Origin: Lagopus muta
Taxonomy: Eukaryota > Chordata > Aves > Galliformes > Phasianidae
Direction of reading: 5' to 3'
Length of the DNA: 64,000 nucleotides
NCBI RefSeq assembly: GCF_023343835.1
Contig: NC_064472.1
Location: 13,259,469-13,323,468, forward strand
Made by a program: the position numbers and the translations under genes. The notes beneath the pieces are model-generated. The model made no database searches. It had not been told where the DNA came from and was given only the letters and a program-made list of their open reading frames with translations. This document shows, piece by piece, positions 1 through 12,600 of this stretch (the first letter of the stretch is position 1; every line of letters begins with the position of its first letter).

Positions 1-386
1 GGGGGGGTGTCAGCTAAGACAGACTGACCCTTCTGACTCTTTCCCTCCGGAAAGATGCGCTTGCGTCGGCTTGCGTTATTGACTCGGCCGACTTTCTGCA
101 AGCAGACGAAATGTACCCCTCTTTGGAGTACAAAAGCCAGCAGGGTGTCTGTCTGCTCCCTCCCCTACCGCCTTAGCAAGGGGCAGAGAAAGCGTTCTTA
201 CAGATAACGCTATATGGGGAAACAACTAAATGCACAGAGAATAGAAACTTTTCCGTACAGGGAGGGACAGGGTAACATGAGCAAAATGCCCAGAAAACTG
301 GAAAACCATCTTCAGCTGCTATTACATGAACAAATAGGCAGAAATAGGAGAGAAGACAAAGGACCTCGGATGTTAAGCTCACTTAC

Positions 387-540
387 ATTGTTTCAGAGCT
401 GGGCTTGACATTTCTGGGTGGCAGGCTGGGAGCTGCAGGGGTGTGCAGGGATGGGTGAGAGGCTGGTGGAGGAGGTGGTGCAGGTGGGGAGGCTGCTGCT
501 GGGGAAGGGGCCATTTGTTTAAACCCTTCATTCTTAGGTC
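387..540 (-). CDS. FYB1: FYB1 exon 3 (proline-rich linker)
   Basis: The exon is 154 bp. On the minus strand it is preceded by TGCTTGCTTTTCAG (acceptor at 541-542) and followed by GTAAGTGAG (donor at 385-386). It starts with the last two bases of an Arg codon and ends in phase 2. It encodes [13 protein letters not shown], a run [13 protein letters not shown], and [14 protein letters not shown]. Mammalian FYB1 has the same order here: poly-Pro, SHP, then SLPPRN-KP. The proline runs are candidate SH3/EVH1 ligands. The next exon is outside the window. Confidence 0.88.
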
Positions 541-559
541 CTGAAAAGCAAGCAAACAA

Positions 560-616
<57 letters not shown>

Positions 617-3600
617 CAAAACAGAACAGACTAAATTAACCAAGCAAACAGCTCAAGAAGCATAGAAAATGGAAACCTTCTGCCTAGAAGAATTTAATGC
701 CTACAACAGTCCTTGAAAATGTTTTTGCAAACATATGAATAAGATACTAAAACATCAGTTTGTCCAATGTATAAGCTGTTGTGCTCTTGAATTATCATTC
801 ATTCTACAGTGCGCCTGCAATGATCAGTGCCACAGAAGCAGTGATGCAGTCTTGCTGGAGTTTTCCTTGCTCAGAAACAAAGTTTAAAGGGAAAGGATGA
901 GAAATGAAAAGACTTTTTGGTATCAATTAAAAGCTGTACAGAACTCTGTACAGCTTGAAGTAGGTTTGTAATGTCAGCTATAGAAGATAGGATCTAGTTT
1001 TTTAACTGGCAAGCCTATTCTAGAAAAGATGCAATGTGGGAAGTTACACCCTCAACAAACAGGTGTAGTCTTAAAAACAAGATGATGCAGTGCAGGAGAA
1101 ACACAGAAGCCATAATTATGAGTAGACTGCACTGTGTACTGCACTGAATGTGTGCTCCACACAGAGGCTGCAACCAAAACTGTTCTAACTGTTGCTTTGA
1201 GAGTTCACATTCAGAGAAGTTACTGACACATATTCAAATAAAATCACTGCCTGGATGCCATGATGTTAAGCACAGGATTATATTTTAACTAGCATTAGTG
1301 GATTAAAAGCTACCCAGAAGGAATTCTTCCCAGCTGTATGGAGCAAAGTCCAGCAAAATCTGAAAAAGAGAGGAGCAGGAGGAGAAAGGGTATTCACATG
1401 TCAGTTAAACCAACAACAATCAAAAAGAACCCTTTTGTCTTCTGGAGGTCCTCTTCAAGTTTACACCTGTGTAGTGAGATGAATATCTTGTCGTGAACAG
1501 AGTAATCTTCCAAATTGTTGGGAAAAAGAAGTGGCTTAAACACAAAGCAAGAAGTATTTAGTAGTGGTTAATATCCAGGCTGAAACTGTGTAAGACTACT
1601 GAAAGAGCTTTCCTTAGCTGTTTGGGAATTTGGGAATTTGAAATTCAATGGAAAAAGCTCTTGTACAGATTCTCTTTTTGTAAATTTATAAAATAGAATG
1701 TTTAATTTATCCATAACGCATGCACAAAAAAATTGTTAAGAATCCCATTACCTGTCTCTTTTGGGATGATGTCATTTTAACAATATCGTGAGACAGAATG
1801 AGGAGCCTGAAGCCTATTGTATTACAGAATAAAATGGTGGGCAATATAAATGTTCTGTGCTTCATTTCTCCACTTCAGATCATTGTTGGCGGCAGAAAAC
1901 AGGAGTTATTCTTATCTCCTTGCATTAGTAGACATGAATGTGACAGGGTAGTTGCTATACTATGTTTATTTTACCTATTTTTGGTAACAAATACCAGAAC
2001 AAACTGAATTTGTCATGTACCCATCTACAGTGCTGGCCAGCCATTTGCTGCTCATGTGTGCATGAACAGTACTTCTTCCTGATAACCTCCTAGGCTGTAA
2101 CTGCTGTGAGTTTAGATAAGCTAAACGCGGCTTCTGCATGTTAACAGTTCTCAAAAAAATTATCTTCCATGGACTTGTGCAGTCTCTCCTTCTCCCCATG
2201 CAAGTGCACTGTAATGACAATATGCTGGCAAGAATCACAAAGTCTACATCAACCCATATTGGGAAGGGGCTGTTAGGACCACCTGACCCAGGCTCCCCTC
2301 CAAGCAGTCAGTAAGTAGCTCATGGCTTCTTGAAGCAATACCTGAACATACATATCAACAAAAGTAAATTTGATGAGATTAAAATGTGTGAGATCATAAA
2401 ATTTTAATGCCGAAAGTGCAGTTTTCTTCAAAAGCCTAGCCCCAGAACAATGTGAAATAATACCGAGTACTGAAGAGACTGCAGCACTGATAACGTGCAC
2501 CAGCTGGAAAGAGCCAAAGTGGGAATGATTAGAGATCTTGAAAAAGTGAATTCCTGAGACCTGAATGAATTGTGCTTATTTTGGTGAAGATGACAAGACT
2601 GAAGGAAAGCAAAAAAGCAAAAAAGAATACATAAAAGTCTCTGGCAAAGTAAAACAGTTCTTTTCAAAAAAATAAAAGATAAAAACAACAACAAAAATCA
2701 CCCCCTGCTTCTCCATTTATACGGCAGAGAAGACAAGAAGTAATGAGCTTAAAGACCAGCACTAGCTATTAGGAAGCATTTTCTAGTTTTCCTGGTTTGG
2801 AACTGCAGGCAACCAAATATCAATCTAAGGAGAATTAGCAAAAAGATTTTTTTCTCAAAACTTTCTAATTGTACAAAGATTTCTTAAGGGTAGAACTCAA
2901 AAAAATTAGTGTTTTTGTCTCAAAATTGTTATGTATTAGACCTTGTCACATCACTGTCCTTTTTCAGCTGTCAAGTTGTTTATCCTCTGTCTTATCTAGA
3001 TCTTTTTTTTACAAGGCACTGAACTACTTAATTTTCACTTCACTTTTATTTAATTGTCATTTTTCTGTTTGGAGTCTCTATTCATTGAGACTACCAGCAA
3101 TAATCCCTTATTTCTCCAAAGTCCCTGATGAAGATTAATACAACTGACTGTTTAAGCATTTCTCTGCTGCTGGATCCTTTCAAGCGGATTCTAATCAGAG
3201 AATGAGGGCAGAAAGACTGTTTTCATAAAAGTGATGTTATTTGGTATTGATTATACTCTGAAATTTTTGTGTTTTAACTGTCAATCCCATATCAACTTTT
3301 CCACAGTGATACATCATGCTACAGTATTGCTTCACTGTGATTAGTTTGTAGGACTAAGTAATGATTCTGCTCAAGTTCCTGTGCATAGTACTCCTTCCAC
3401 CCTCTCAAGAGCCAAATCAAAGCAAAAAGAAAAAATGTCAGGAAAGAACTCCATATGCATTTTAGATTAAACACCTTTTAATTCTTTTTAAGTATGAGGA
3501 TTGAACAACCTATCTGTTTTTATCTATTTTCATTGCTTGAAGCTTAGATAAACTGAATAGTTATCATGGTAATGGAAACATAGCTTTTTCTGTTCTCTAA

Positions 3601-6600
3601 CTGTTGAAGTGATTTAGAAGTGCAATTACCTACACCTACACAAACTGAGACTGCTCTGAGTATAAAATGCTTCAGTTCTAATACTGAAAATAATGGGATG
3701 AGTGAAATAGGAAGGCAACACTCAGTATGAAAAGGCTGTTAGGAGGCTTACAGAGACAAAGCTATATGATGTTTCAGTAGAAATTTATCTATCTATCTAT
3801 CTATCTATCTATTTGTATTGGAGCAACTTAATTTTATCCCCTTCTCTCCCTGGTACTCCGAGGATTCAGAAAGGTTCTGTGCTGGTACAGGAACTGAAAT
3901 CAGCTCTGGACAGTCAGTATGAGAGATTAAATCAAAACTGTCTCCTGGTTAAGGAGGCGCCTAAGGGAAGCCACAGAAAACAATGTGATGGACCATCACT
4001 GCATGACAGCTTTGATTACTAACACTACTTCCAAATGGCCTCTTCTCTGTTCTTTGCTTTTTCACATACCAGGAGGTGCTGAGAAAGCAGATAAAGAAAC
4101 TGAAATTCTTGACAAAGAAATGAAAGACTGGATGAAATGGAATTAGTTCCTCAAGTCATGTGCAGCTGTAGAGAAGCTAAGAGAAGTTTGCCATAGAAAC
4201 TTTCCATAAAAATAATTAAAAATTGCTGCTAATTGTGATTGATACTAAACTTTTAAAATCATCCTTACAGCTGTAGCACTCACAGCAGAACTGAGCACAG
4301 AACACTCTAAACTGTTCTCCTATGGGCTTGGGGAGCCTTTTCTAACCATTTCTGTATGTGCAGTTAGCAGAGGTCACCTGCATTCCTGCAGAACATTTGT
4401 ATATCAGGAAATTCAGGACACTGAAGTTGTCTTGATGTAATGTATATACCTTGACCCTTGCCATTGCTGACTTGTGAAGGAGATAATGAAATATCTTCAG
4501 TAGCTAATACAACATCTAGAGACAGAACTCATCTTCGCTTTTCATCCAGGTATTCTGCATTATAATTTTAGTAAAAATCAGCCTGAGTATGATAGTTCTC
4601 AGTAACACCCATGCTTTACTGTGTGAATTCAAAGAGAAACTATAGAAAACAAACAAACAACAGCAACAACAAAAGCATGGAAACAAAATATAAACAGATA
4701 AACCCAATTCCTTGGCACCTCTGTACTCTGTGCAGTCACACACAAGTTTAAGGTTAGTAAAAAGGGATGATACCCTTTTTCTCCTTACTAAAAGTCATCC
4801 ATGACTGCCTCAAAATGCTGCATTTCTCAGCCCTGAGATACTGACACCAGAAACACTTAGCAGACCTGGAGGAAAACCCCAGCAGCACCTGTATTCCTTA
4901 CTGAAGGAAGACACACAATCACAACGAGCAGTGCTGAGATGAAACAGGAATCTGATGAGAGCCAGTGCTTCAGCAAGGACGTACTCTCCCCAGTCTTTTT
5001 CAGACTCGCAAGTTTTATGATATGGGCTTCAATGCTGACAAAGCTGAACTGGCACATTTCTATATATCCTCTTCCCTAAATATCAGGGTGTTTCATTGCT
5101 TGGATGAGAGGCTAGCAAACAAATGAGGAACAGTATCAAATTCTCAGCCTGAGCAGATCAGAAGCAGTCAAAGAAAAAAGCACAGTAAAGCACTCACAGC
5201 TGCAGTTCAGTTCCCATGTGTTGAAGGTACAAATTGCTGATAAGTTCAACCTGTGATTCCTTGGCACTAAGCTATTAAGTAGCAATGATGAAAAATAATA
5301 GTTTTGATAGTTGCCCATGAGGTAGGAAGCAATCCCATTCTGCACAGCTTCAGCTCTTCATATTTTTCTTGAACCTTGGCTGGATTGCAGCAACTATGAA
5401 TGCCTGCTGAGACTGAAAAGGACCTCAGGAGGCTGTTTGGTCCAACCTCTGCTCAAGCAAGAAGAGTTGGAGCAGGATGCCCAGGATCACGTCCAGGCTG
5501 CTTTTGTAACCTTAACTGCAAGATCTGTGCATTACATGTAAGGTATTGGGCTACAGCATCTAGGCCTCCATCCAGAAATTTCTAACTGAAGAAAAACTGA
5601 AAAATAGAAACTGGATTTACAGATCACTGTAATTTCAAGCTCACTCTCATCTCACCTACTTCACCAAAAATGTATCAATAAACACATTATAGAAAAACCT
5701 GTTCCATAAGAAGTAGTTTTCTTGTATATAGAGGGGAAAAGCTGTTTCTTCATTTTGTATCCTAAAAACCAGACCATCTCTCTTTCTTTAGTCTATGGAA
5801 AGACCTCCTTCTTTATGATTCCTGATACAGTGTGCTACCAATGAGGAGTCACCCCTTTCTGGTTTTGTTAATGTAGAGAAAAACTAACAATAATCTGCTA
5901 CTGTAAGGAAGGAGGTTTACAGGGTAAATGCCTGGAATTTCATACATCTAAATGATTTTTTTTTTTTTTTCCCATGAAAAAAAAGGACTTCTAAGATTTT
6001 CTAGGCAGTTACATTGCTGGTCAAAAGTTTTGCACTTTGAAGTAAACATTTGTTTTACAAAATAAAATTCTTTTGAGCTAATTTGCAGATGTGGTATTGT
6101 TTTTCAGTTTTACTGCAAAACGTGTCACCATTTCTACATACAAGATTGGGGAAGGCTTCTGGGTTTTACAGAGAATTTGCTGAGAACCTGCAGCAACATT
6201 TGCAGCAGCTGATCACCCACTTCCTACTTTATTCATAATTTGCAGAGAGCTGATCTCTGCTCTGCTTCCCTAACCTGCATATTGATTTAGATACAAGCCA
6301 TTATTTCGTGTTTCATTATTACGCTCCTTTGGAGCTGCTGAAAGTAAACAGGCTATGCTTGCAAGATTTCTGAAGCTCAGTGCTTTTCATATGCTGTTAT
6401 CAGACATGCTGTAACCGTACAGACATTGAGATTACAGGAGGCATTGCTCATGCCTGTAAAACAAAGACCACAAAATGGTTTTGATTTTGCCTTCCTTGAG
6501 TCCAGGTCCTACCTTAAGACATATTTCAATACAATCTTTATTTTTTTTCTTTTCTTCTCAGCTCTCCTGACTGTTCTTTATCTAAGACGATAAAAGTGGT

Positions 6601-9600
6601 TTCTCAGTATTATTCAGAGGAAGTTACCTCCCACAAAAGGGAAATTTTGGAGGAGGGAAATGAGGAAAATGAAGACTTAGCTCTGCTTAGCTCCTTCCGT
6701 TTTAAGAAAACATTGCTGATGTTTGCTCATACAGCATGGAAATCAGGATCTGAGCAGATAGATAGAAAATTTGTCTCTCTTTTCCACGTAGAACATCTCA
6801 TTGATCTAAACTGGGAAATATTTTCATCGGTTAAGTGGTATTTCAGTGCCTTACATTCTCAAGATGGCACAGAGACCACAGATTGCATACCTTGACGACA
6901 GCATATCCCATTCTACTCTACGACAAGACTGTAGAAACAAACAGATGAGGGGTAAAAGAACACCAGAAAAATCTACAAATGAGGTTGCTATCTGAAAACA
7001 TTCGACGTACAATCAGTTTTGAGCTGTATGGTGGCTAAATATGAGATTGAATATTCAGAATACTTTGAGCAGAGCTGACTGGCATGAGGGAAGTGATTTC
7101 AAACAGTTGATGTGTAACATGCAGAAGCATATCTAAAGTGGAACCAATATTAATTCCCCTTTGAACTGTAGGTAAAACTTTCAGTTGTTTGATGAACAAA
7201 CCTTAATGATCATTATTATTACTTTTCTCAGTGAGAATTATTTATAAAACTGAGCCAATTATTTTTGTATTGTACGGGAAAAATATATGCAGGAGAAGAA
7301 TAGAATAGAGATGGAGTAAATGCAAGATAGTAGTAGTTTAAAATTAATTAAACAAATGAATGAAGAGCTTGACAATTTCTTTGACTCGTCCAATGTAAAA
7401 AACAAGGACATCATGCAGAGCATACAGTTCTATTTAAAAAGTAACCTTAGAAGTGCAAACACTGATAGTCTATATGAAATGTCAGTTACATAAAAAATTC
7501 CCATGCTACAAAATCTTGCATTCAAATCAGGGGCTTTTTGATCATTTATCTTCCAGATCTGCGAACAAGGAACATCACTGTTCCAAATTTAAAATTTCAG
7601 GAAGGCTCAGTTTCAGGAGAAAACTGATAATATCAGATATGTTCATCGATAAAACAAATTCTTTAGGATAAAATTGTCAGCATACTGCTTAAAAAGCTTC
7701 CTAAGATCTTGATGTTTAAATTATATATTTCTTTCTATCAGTACTGAATAGTTTCTTTAGTATTTAATAATAAATAGCAAAGCATTCCATAATAACTAGC
7801 TATTTCCTATAAGAAGTATTCGGCTAACTAAAAGATCTTAATTATTTTCAGAAACTAGATATAAAGAACTTGATGAAAATGATCTTTAAAAAATGTATCA
7901 AATGATAAATGGAAGATTGAAGCATGAGAAGTTATTGTCTTTCAGAATAGAAGCTATATAAATAAAATTTTTTATGGCAATTTTAGTGGAAGTATGTATA
8001 TAATTGTGTTTAATGAAGATAGCTGTATTCTTCTAGACCTGATTCAATCCTACAAGATGTTTGCTCTGGAAATTGAGAAAAAACTGTCTTGACTTTTCAA
8101 GTCAAAGTACATTTGCCAAAGTATACCATAAAAAACGTAAAATCTAAGCATTCAGTTTAGTCTTGATTTTTCTATGAACACTTCACAACTTGTGTGTGTG
8201 TGCATGCTTGAGAGTATATTTAATAAAAAGAAAACAGTTATTGCTTTCTAGTAAAAATTGACATTCCAGGTTAAAAAGATTTGTGCATGTCTTTAGAAGG
8301 ACAAATATGAAATAATATGCATAAAGCTTTGTGCTGTGTTTATGTAGCGTGGTTTAGGTGGTGGTGGGTGAAGAGAGTGCAGTGGTGGCTTCTGTGAGAA
8401 GATTCCAGCCATTTCAAAAAGGGACTCACCATGGCCAAAGCTGAGCCCATCAGCAAAACTTGCGTCACTTCTGTGATAACATATTTAAGAAAAGGAAAAA
8501 AAAAACCCATCGCGTAGCAGCAGTGAAAGAGAGGACTGAGAAAAACATGAGAAGGGCCCTGCAGGCACCAAAGTTAATGCAGGAGTGCAGGAGGTGTTCC
8601 AGGCACTGAGCAGGGGTGACCATGAGGGAGTGGCAGTGACAAAGCATTGCAGACTGATCATAGCCCCCATTCCCCATCCCTACACTGCTTGGCATAGGGA
8701 AGTTATAATGAAGTCAGGAGTGAAATTGAATCTGGGAAGGCAGGGGTTGGGAAAGGTTTTTTTGTTTATTGTTTCTGTTTACTTTTTTCTCACCATCATA
8801 CTCTATATTAACAATAAATTAAATCAGTCTTCCTCAAAGACTAGAATCGTAGAATTCTAGAATTGTAGAGTCATAGAATCACAGAGGTTGGGAAAACCAT
8901 TAAGACCATGTAGTCCAACCATCAACCATGCCTGTGGTTGTCCTAAACTTTGTCACTGAGGGCCAGATCTACACTTTTCTTGAAAATCTCCAGGGACTCC
9001 GGTGACTCCACCATTTCCCTGGGCAGCCTGTTCCAATACTTCATCACTCTTTTAGAGAAGAAATTTTTCTTAATATTCAACCTGAACCTTTCCTAGTGCA
9101 ACTTACAGCTATTACCTTTAGTCTTGATGTAAATTACATGGGAGAAGAAGCCAACCGTCACCTCACTGCAATCCTCTTTCAGGTAGTTGCAGGGTGATAA
9201 GGTTTCCTCTGAGATTCTGCTTCTCTAGAGTGAACAATGCCAGTTCAGCTGCTCCCCATAAAACTTGTGCTCCAAATCTTTCACCAGCTTTGCTACCACT
9301 TTTTGGACACACAGTCTTTCTTGTAGTGAAGGGCTCAAAACTGAACACAGTTCCCACAGTGTGGCCTCACTAGTGCCGAGTACAGCTGCTGCTAGTCTGA
9401 CCCACTTTATGTCTGTTTCCTTTTTTAAAAAATTATTAATTTATTTATTTTCAGAAACAGGATTGTGGAAAAGCACGTGAAACCTCAGCTCTCCCTCCAA
9501 GGAATCCAAAAGTAGACAAATGATGGTAATCAGACCTGCGTCATCTACAGGAGAGTATTTCACTTCTACAGTGGAACTATGAAAGCTGGGAAAGTTGTTT

Positions 9601-12600
9601 TGGAAAACCATTTAGAACTCAGGAGTGTTCAGCAGTGCAGAAAATTGGATTTATTTTATAATATTTTTATTAACTTGTGCACTGTGACTTGCATAATACA
9701 ATCAAAGAATGAAGGTTCATCTAAAGTCCTTCTTCATGTGAACCAAAATAGATCCAGGAAATGACAAGATAGAACAGAATATACAACATTGTACAGTTTT
9801 ACGTATGAGAACCACCAGGGATATATTACTAAAACAATTAGGAGAAATTAAAGGCATCCCAGCTCAAAGAGAAACTATGTCAGACTTGAAAGGTATGAGA
9901 ATTGCAGGCATTTTTGTAAGCCAAACACAGAGGACTGGCTTGGATCTAGCTAGAAGTGAGAACTTCAGGCTTCAGGATGCATCTTATGAGCAACATGTTG
10001 ATCAACACTCAGCTGAACATGAGCCAGCAGTGTGCCTAAGTGGCCGAGAAGACCAATGGCATCCTGGCTTGTATTAGAGATAGTGTAGCAAGCAGGATTA
10101 AAGAAATTATCATCTGTCTGTACTCTGTTTTAGTGAGGCCGCACCCTGAGTACTACGTTCAGTTTTTGGCCCCTCAACAGAAGAAAGACATTGAGGCCAT
10201 TGCATGTGTCCAGAGAAGGGCAGCGTGTGTGGTGAGGGAGCGGGAGCACAAGTCTTAGGAGGAATGGCTGAGGGAACTGGGATTGTTCAGTCTGGAGAAG
10301 AGAAGGCTCAGGGGAGACCTTACTGCTCTCTGTAACTACCCGAAGGGAGGTTGTACCAAGGTGGGGTTCGGCCTTTTCTCCCATGTCACAAGCAATGGTT
10401 TAAGAGGGAATGGCATCAAGTTATGCCAGAAGAGATTCAGGTTGGACATAGGAGGAATTTCTTCTCTGAAAGAGTGGTCAGGCACTGGAACAAGCTGTTC
10501 AGGGAGGTGGTGGAGTCACCATCCCTGGAGGAGTTCAGTAAATGTTTAGATGTTGTACTGAGGAACATGGTTTCCAACTTCACTATGAAATTACCTGTAA
10601 ATTAATGTGATACTCTGGATACCCATCGCTACAATTAACTGTAAAGCAAAACACAAATGAACTTAATAATATGGAAATTTTCAGCTAGTTCTTATCATTT
10701 CTCTTGAGCTCTAACTTAAAATTGTTAGTGTAGATTGTAATCTTATTTTTATCTAGGATAAGACCAGATTTTGGAATACACGTGTCCTTGTTACAGCAAA
10801 ATTATTTGTGTTTTGTTACCTATTGAATACAACCAAATGATGAAGATTCATCAAAAGCGTTTCACTATATGAACCAAACAGGCCTAGGAAAGAAGAAGAT
10901 ATCAAAAACTGAAAAAAGAAAACTTAGAGAAAATTATTCAATTGAATCAGCTTCAATGTTTTTCTGTCTAGCACTTTTTGTTCCCTTTGTCAACTTTCAT
11001 AATAATTCAAAGCTGTCTTTTTCTTTTTACCTCAGAAGTTTTCCTAGTGTTCTCAATACATCCACCATAAAGGTTTCTTTTGTATGCAGTATAATCCCGA
11101 AGGCATTTTGTTGTTTTCATCCAGCACTGACCCCAGTTTAGTAGAACACTGGATTGTAAAATTACATAACACATCATGTCTTTCATTCAGTTCTTTGCAA
11201 TTTCTAGACTAATTCAAAGAACATATTGGGAATATACTTGAATTCAAACCAGAAATACCTCAGATCAATTTCAATTACTCTGTTGATATCATTTTGCAAT
11301 TGCTAGCAAGCTATCATTTAGGTTTCTTCAACAGAATAAATAGGTGCATCTTCAGAATCTTAAATTATGCATCTCAGATACTGAATACACAACTCAGGAT
11401 TGGGCTAAATGGCATTTAGCTTAGTCAACTGCAGGAATGACTCTAGAATTCGTATGTAGACTGAAAATACGGGAGAAAAACATTTGTGTGCTTGTCGTTC
11501 ATACAAGGTCACTCATACACAGTCCACATTTTGCTGTTAATTTTACAGCAGTCTGGTCATATAAAAGGGAACAAGTATACCAAATAAGGTCTTACAAAGA
11601 AAAAAAAAAAAAAGAGAATATATCAGAGAAGATCTATAAGTGCACCAATTATAGCAGCTGTTTTCTTAGGCAGATCAGTAATTTGTAGTCATATTTCAAT
11701 CAGAGTGGTTATGTTCATTCTTAAATTGCAGTTTACTTTTTTTTTTTTCACTGATATAAGCCAATCAGAGTTTTGGGGGGAACCCTTAAGCAATTAAAAG
11801 CAACACTTACAAAGCTTCAGTGACAGGATTTTTTCCATAGTATTAATATTCTTCTTTGCTGTGGAGAGTCCTGAAAGAGTCTCTGACTGAAGCAGACAGA
11901 AAGCACGTGGTTGCTCTTTGTTTGTTTACTGAAAATTTTCAACCTAATATTCTGTAATTATGATGCATTTAATTATAGCTGGAGAATGAAGAGAAAAGCA
12001 GAAGGACTGAGGGAAAATTAATTCAACTAGTTGGTTGGAACTGTCTTGTTTGAGCTAATGAAATATAGTTTGAAATTACAAAGGAAGAAAAATCCTTTTT
12101 TGAAAGAAACCTTACAGTAATGCTGTCAGTGACAAAACTCCCTTGGGGCCAGATGCACTCAAGTGATGACAATGCACTTGTACAAAATTGCATATATTGT
12201 ATGGGTTTTCGTACACTGTGATCTGGTTTGCATCACAAACTCAGAGCTTTGAATGTGTTTCAGCCGAGTATCTTTCTTCAGTTCTAGGAACTTCAAAAAT
12301 TGATTCTTCTGTTTCTCAGCCATGTTAAATATTTCAGTTTAATTTTGCTGAAAGATGAATCCTTTAGGTTCCCCTATGTACAAAGACAGCAAAGGAGGAA
12401 TGTCTTTAAAGGAAACCTGGAAAGTTTTTACCTTAGTTTATTAATTACTTGCTAGTCCAGATTTCATAGCACTTTCAAGCAGATCAAGCAAAGTTATGTT
12501 ATTTACACCATCACCTTGTTTTACTTCCATCTAGACAGATCGCTTGCCTCAAGTTACAATTCTCTTTCTCATCTTACACCTTATGACTGAGATGTTTTGT

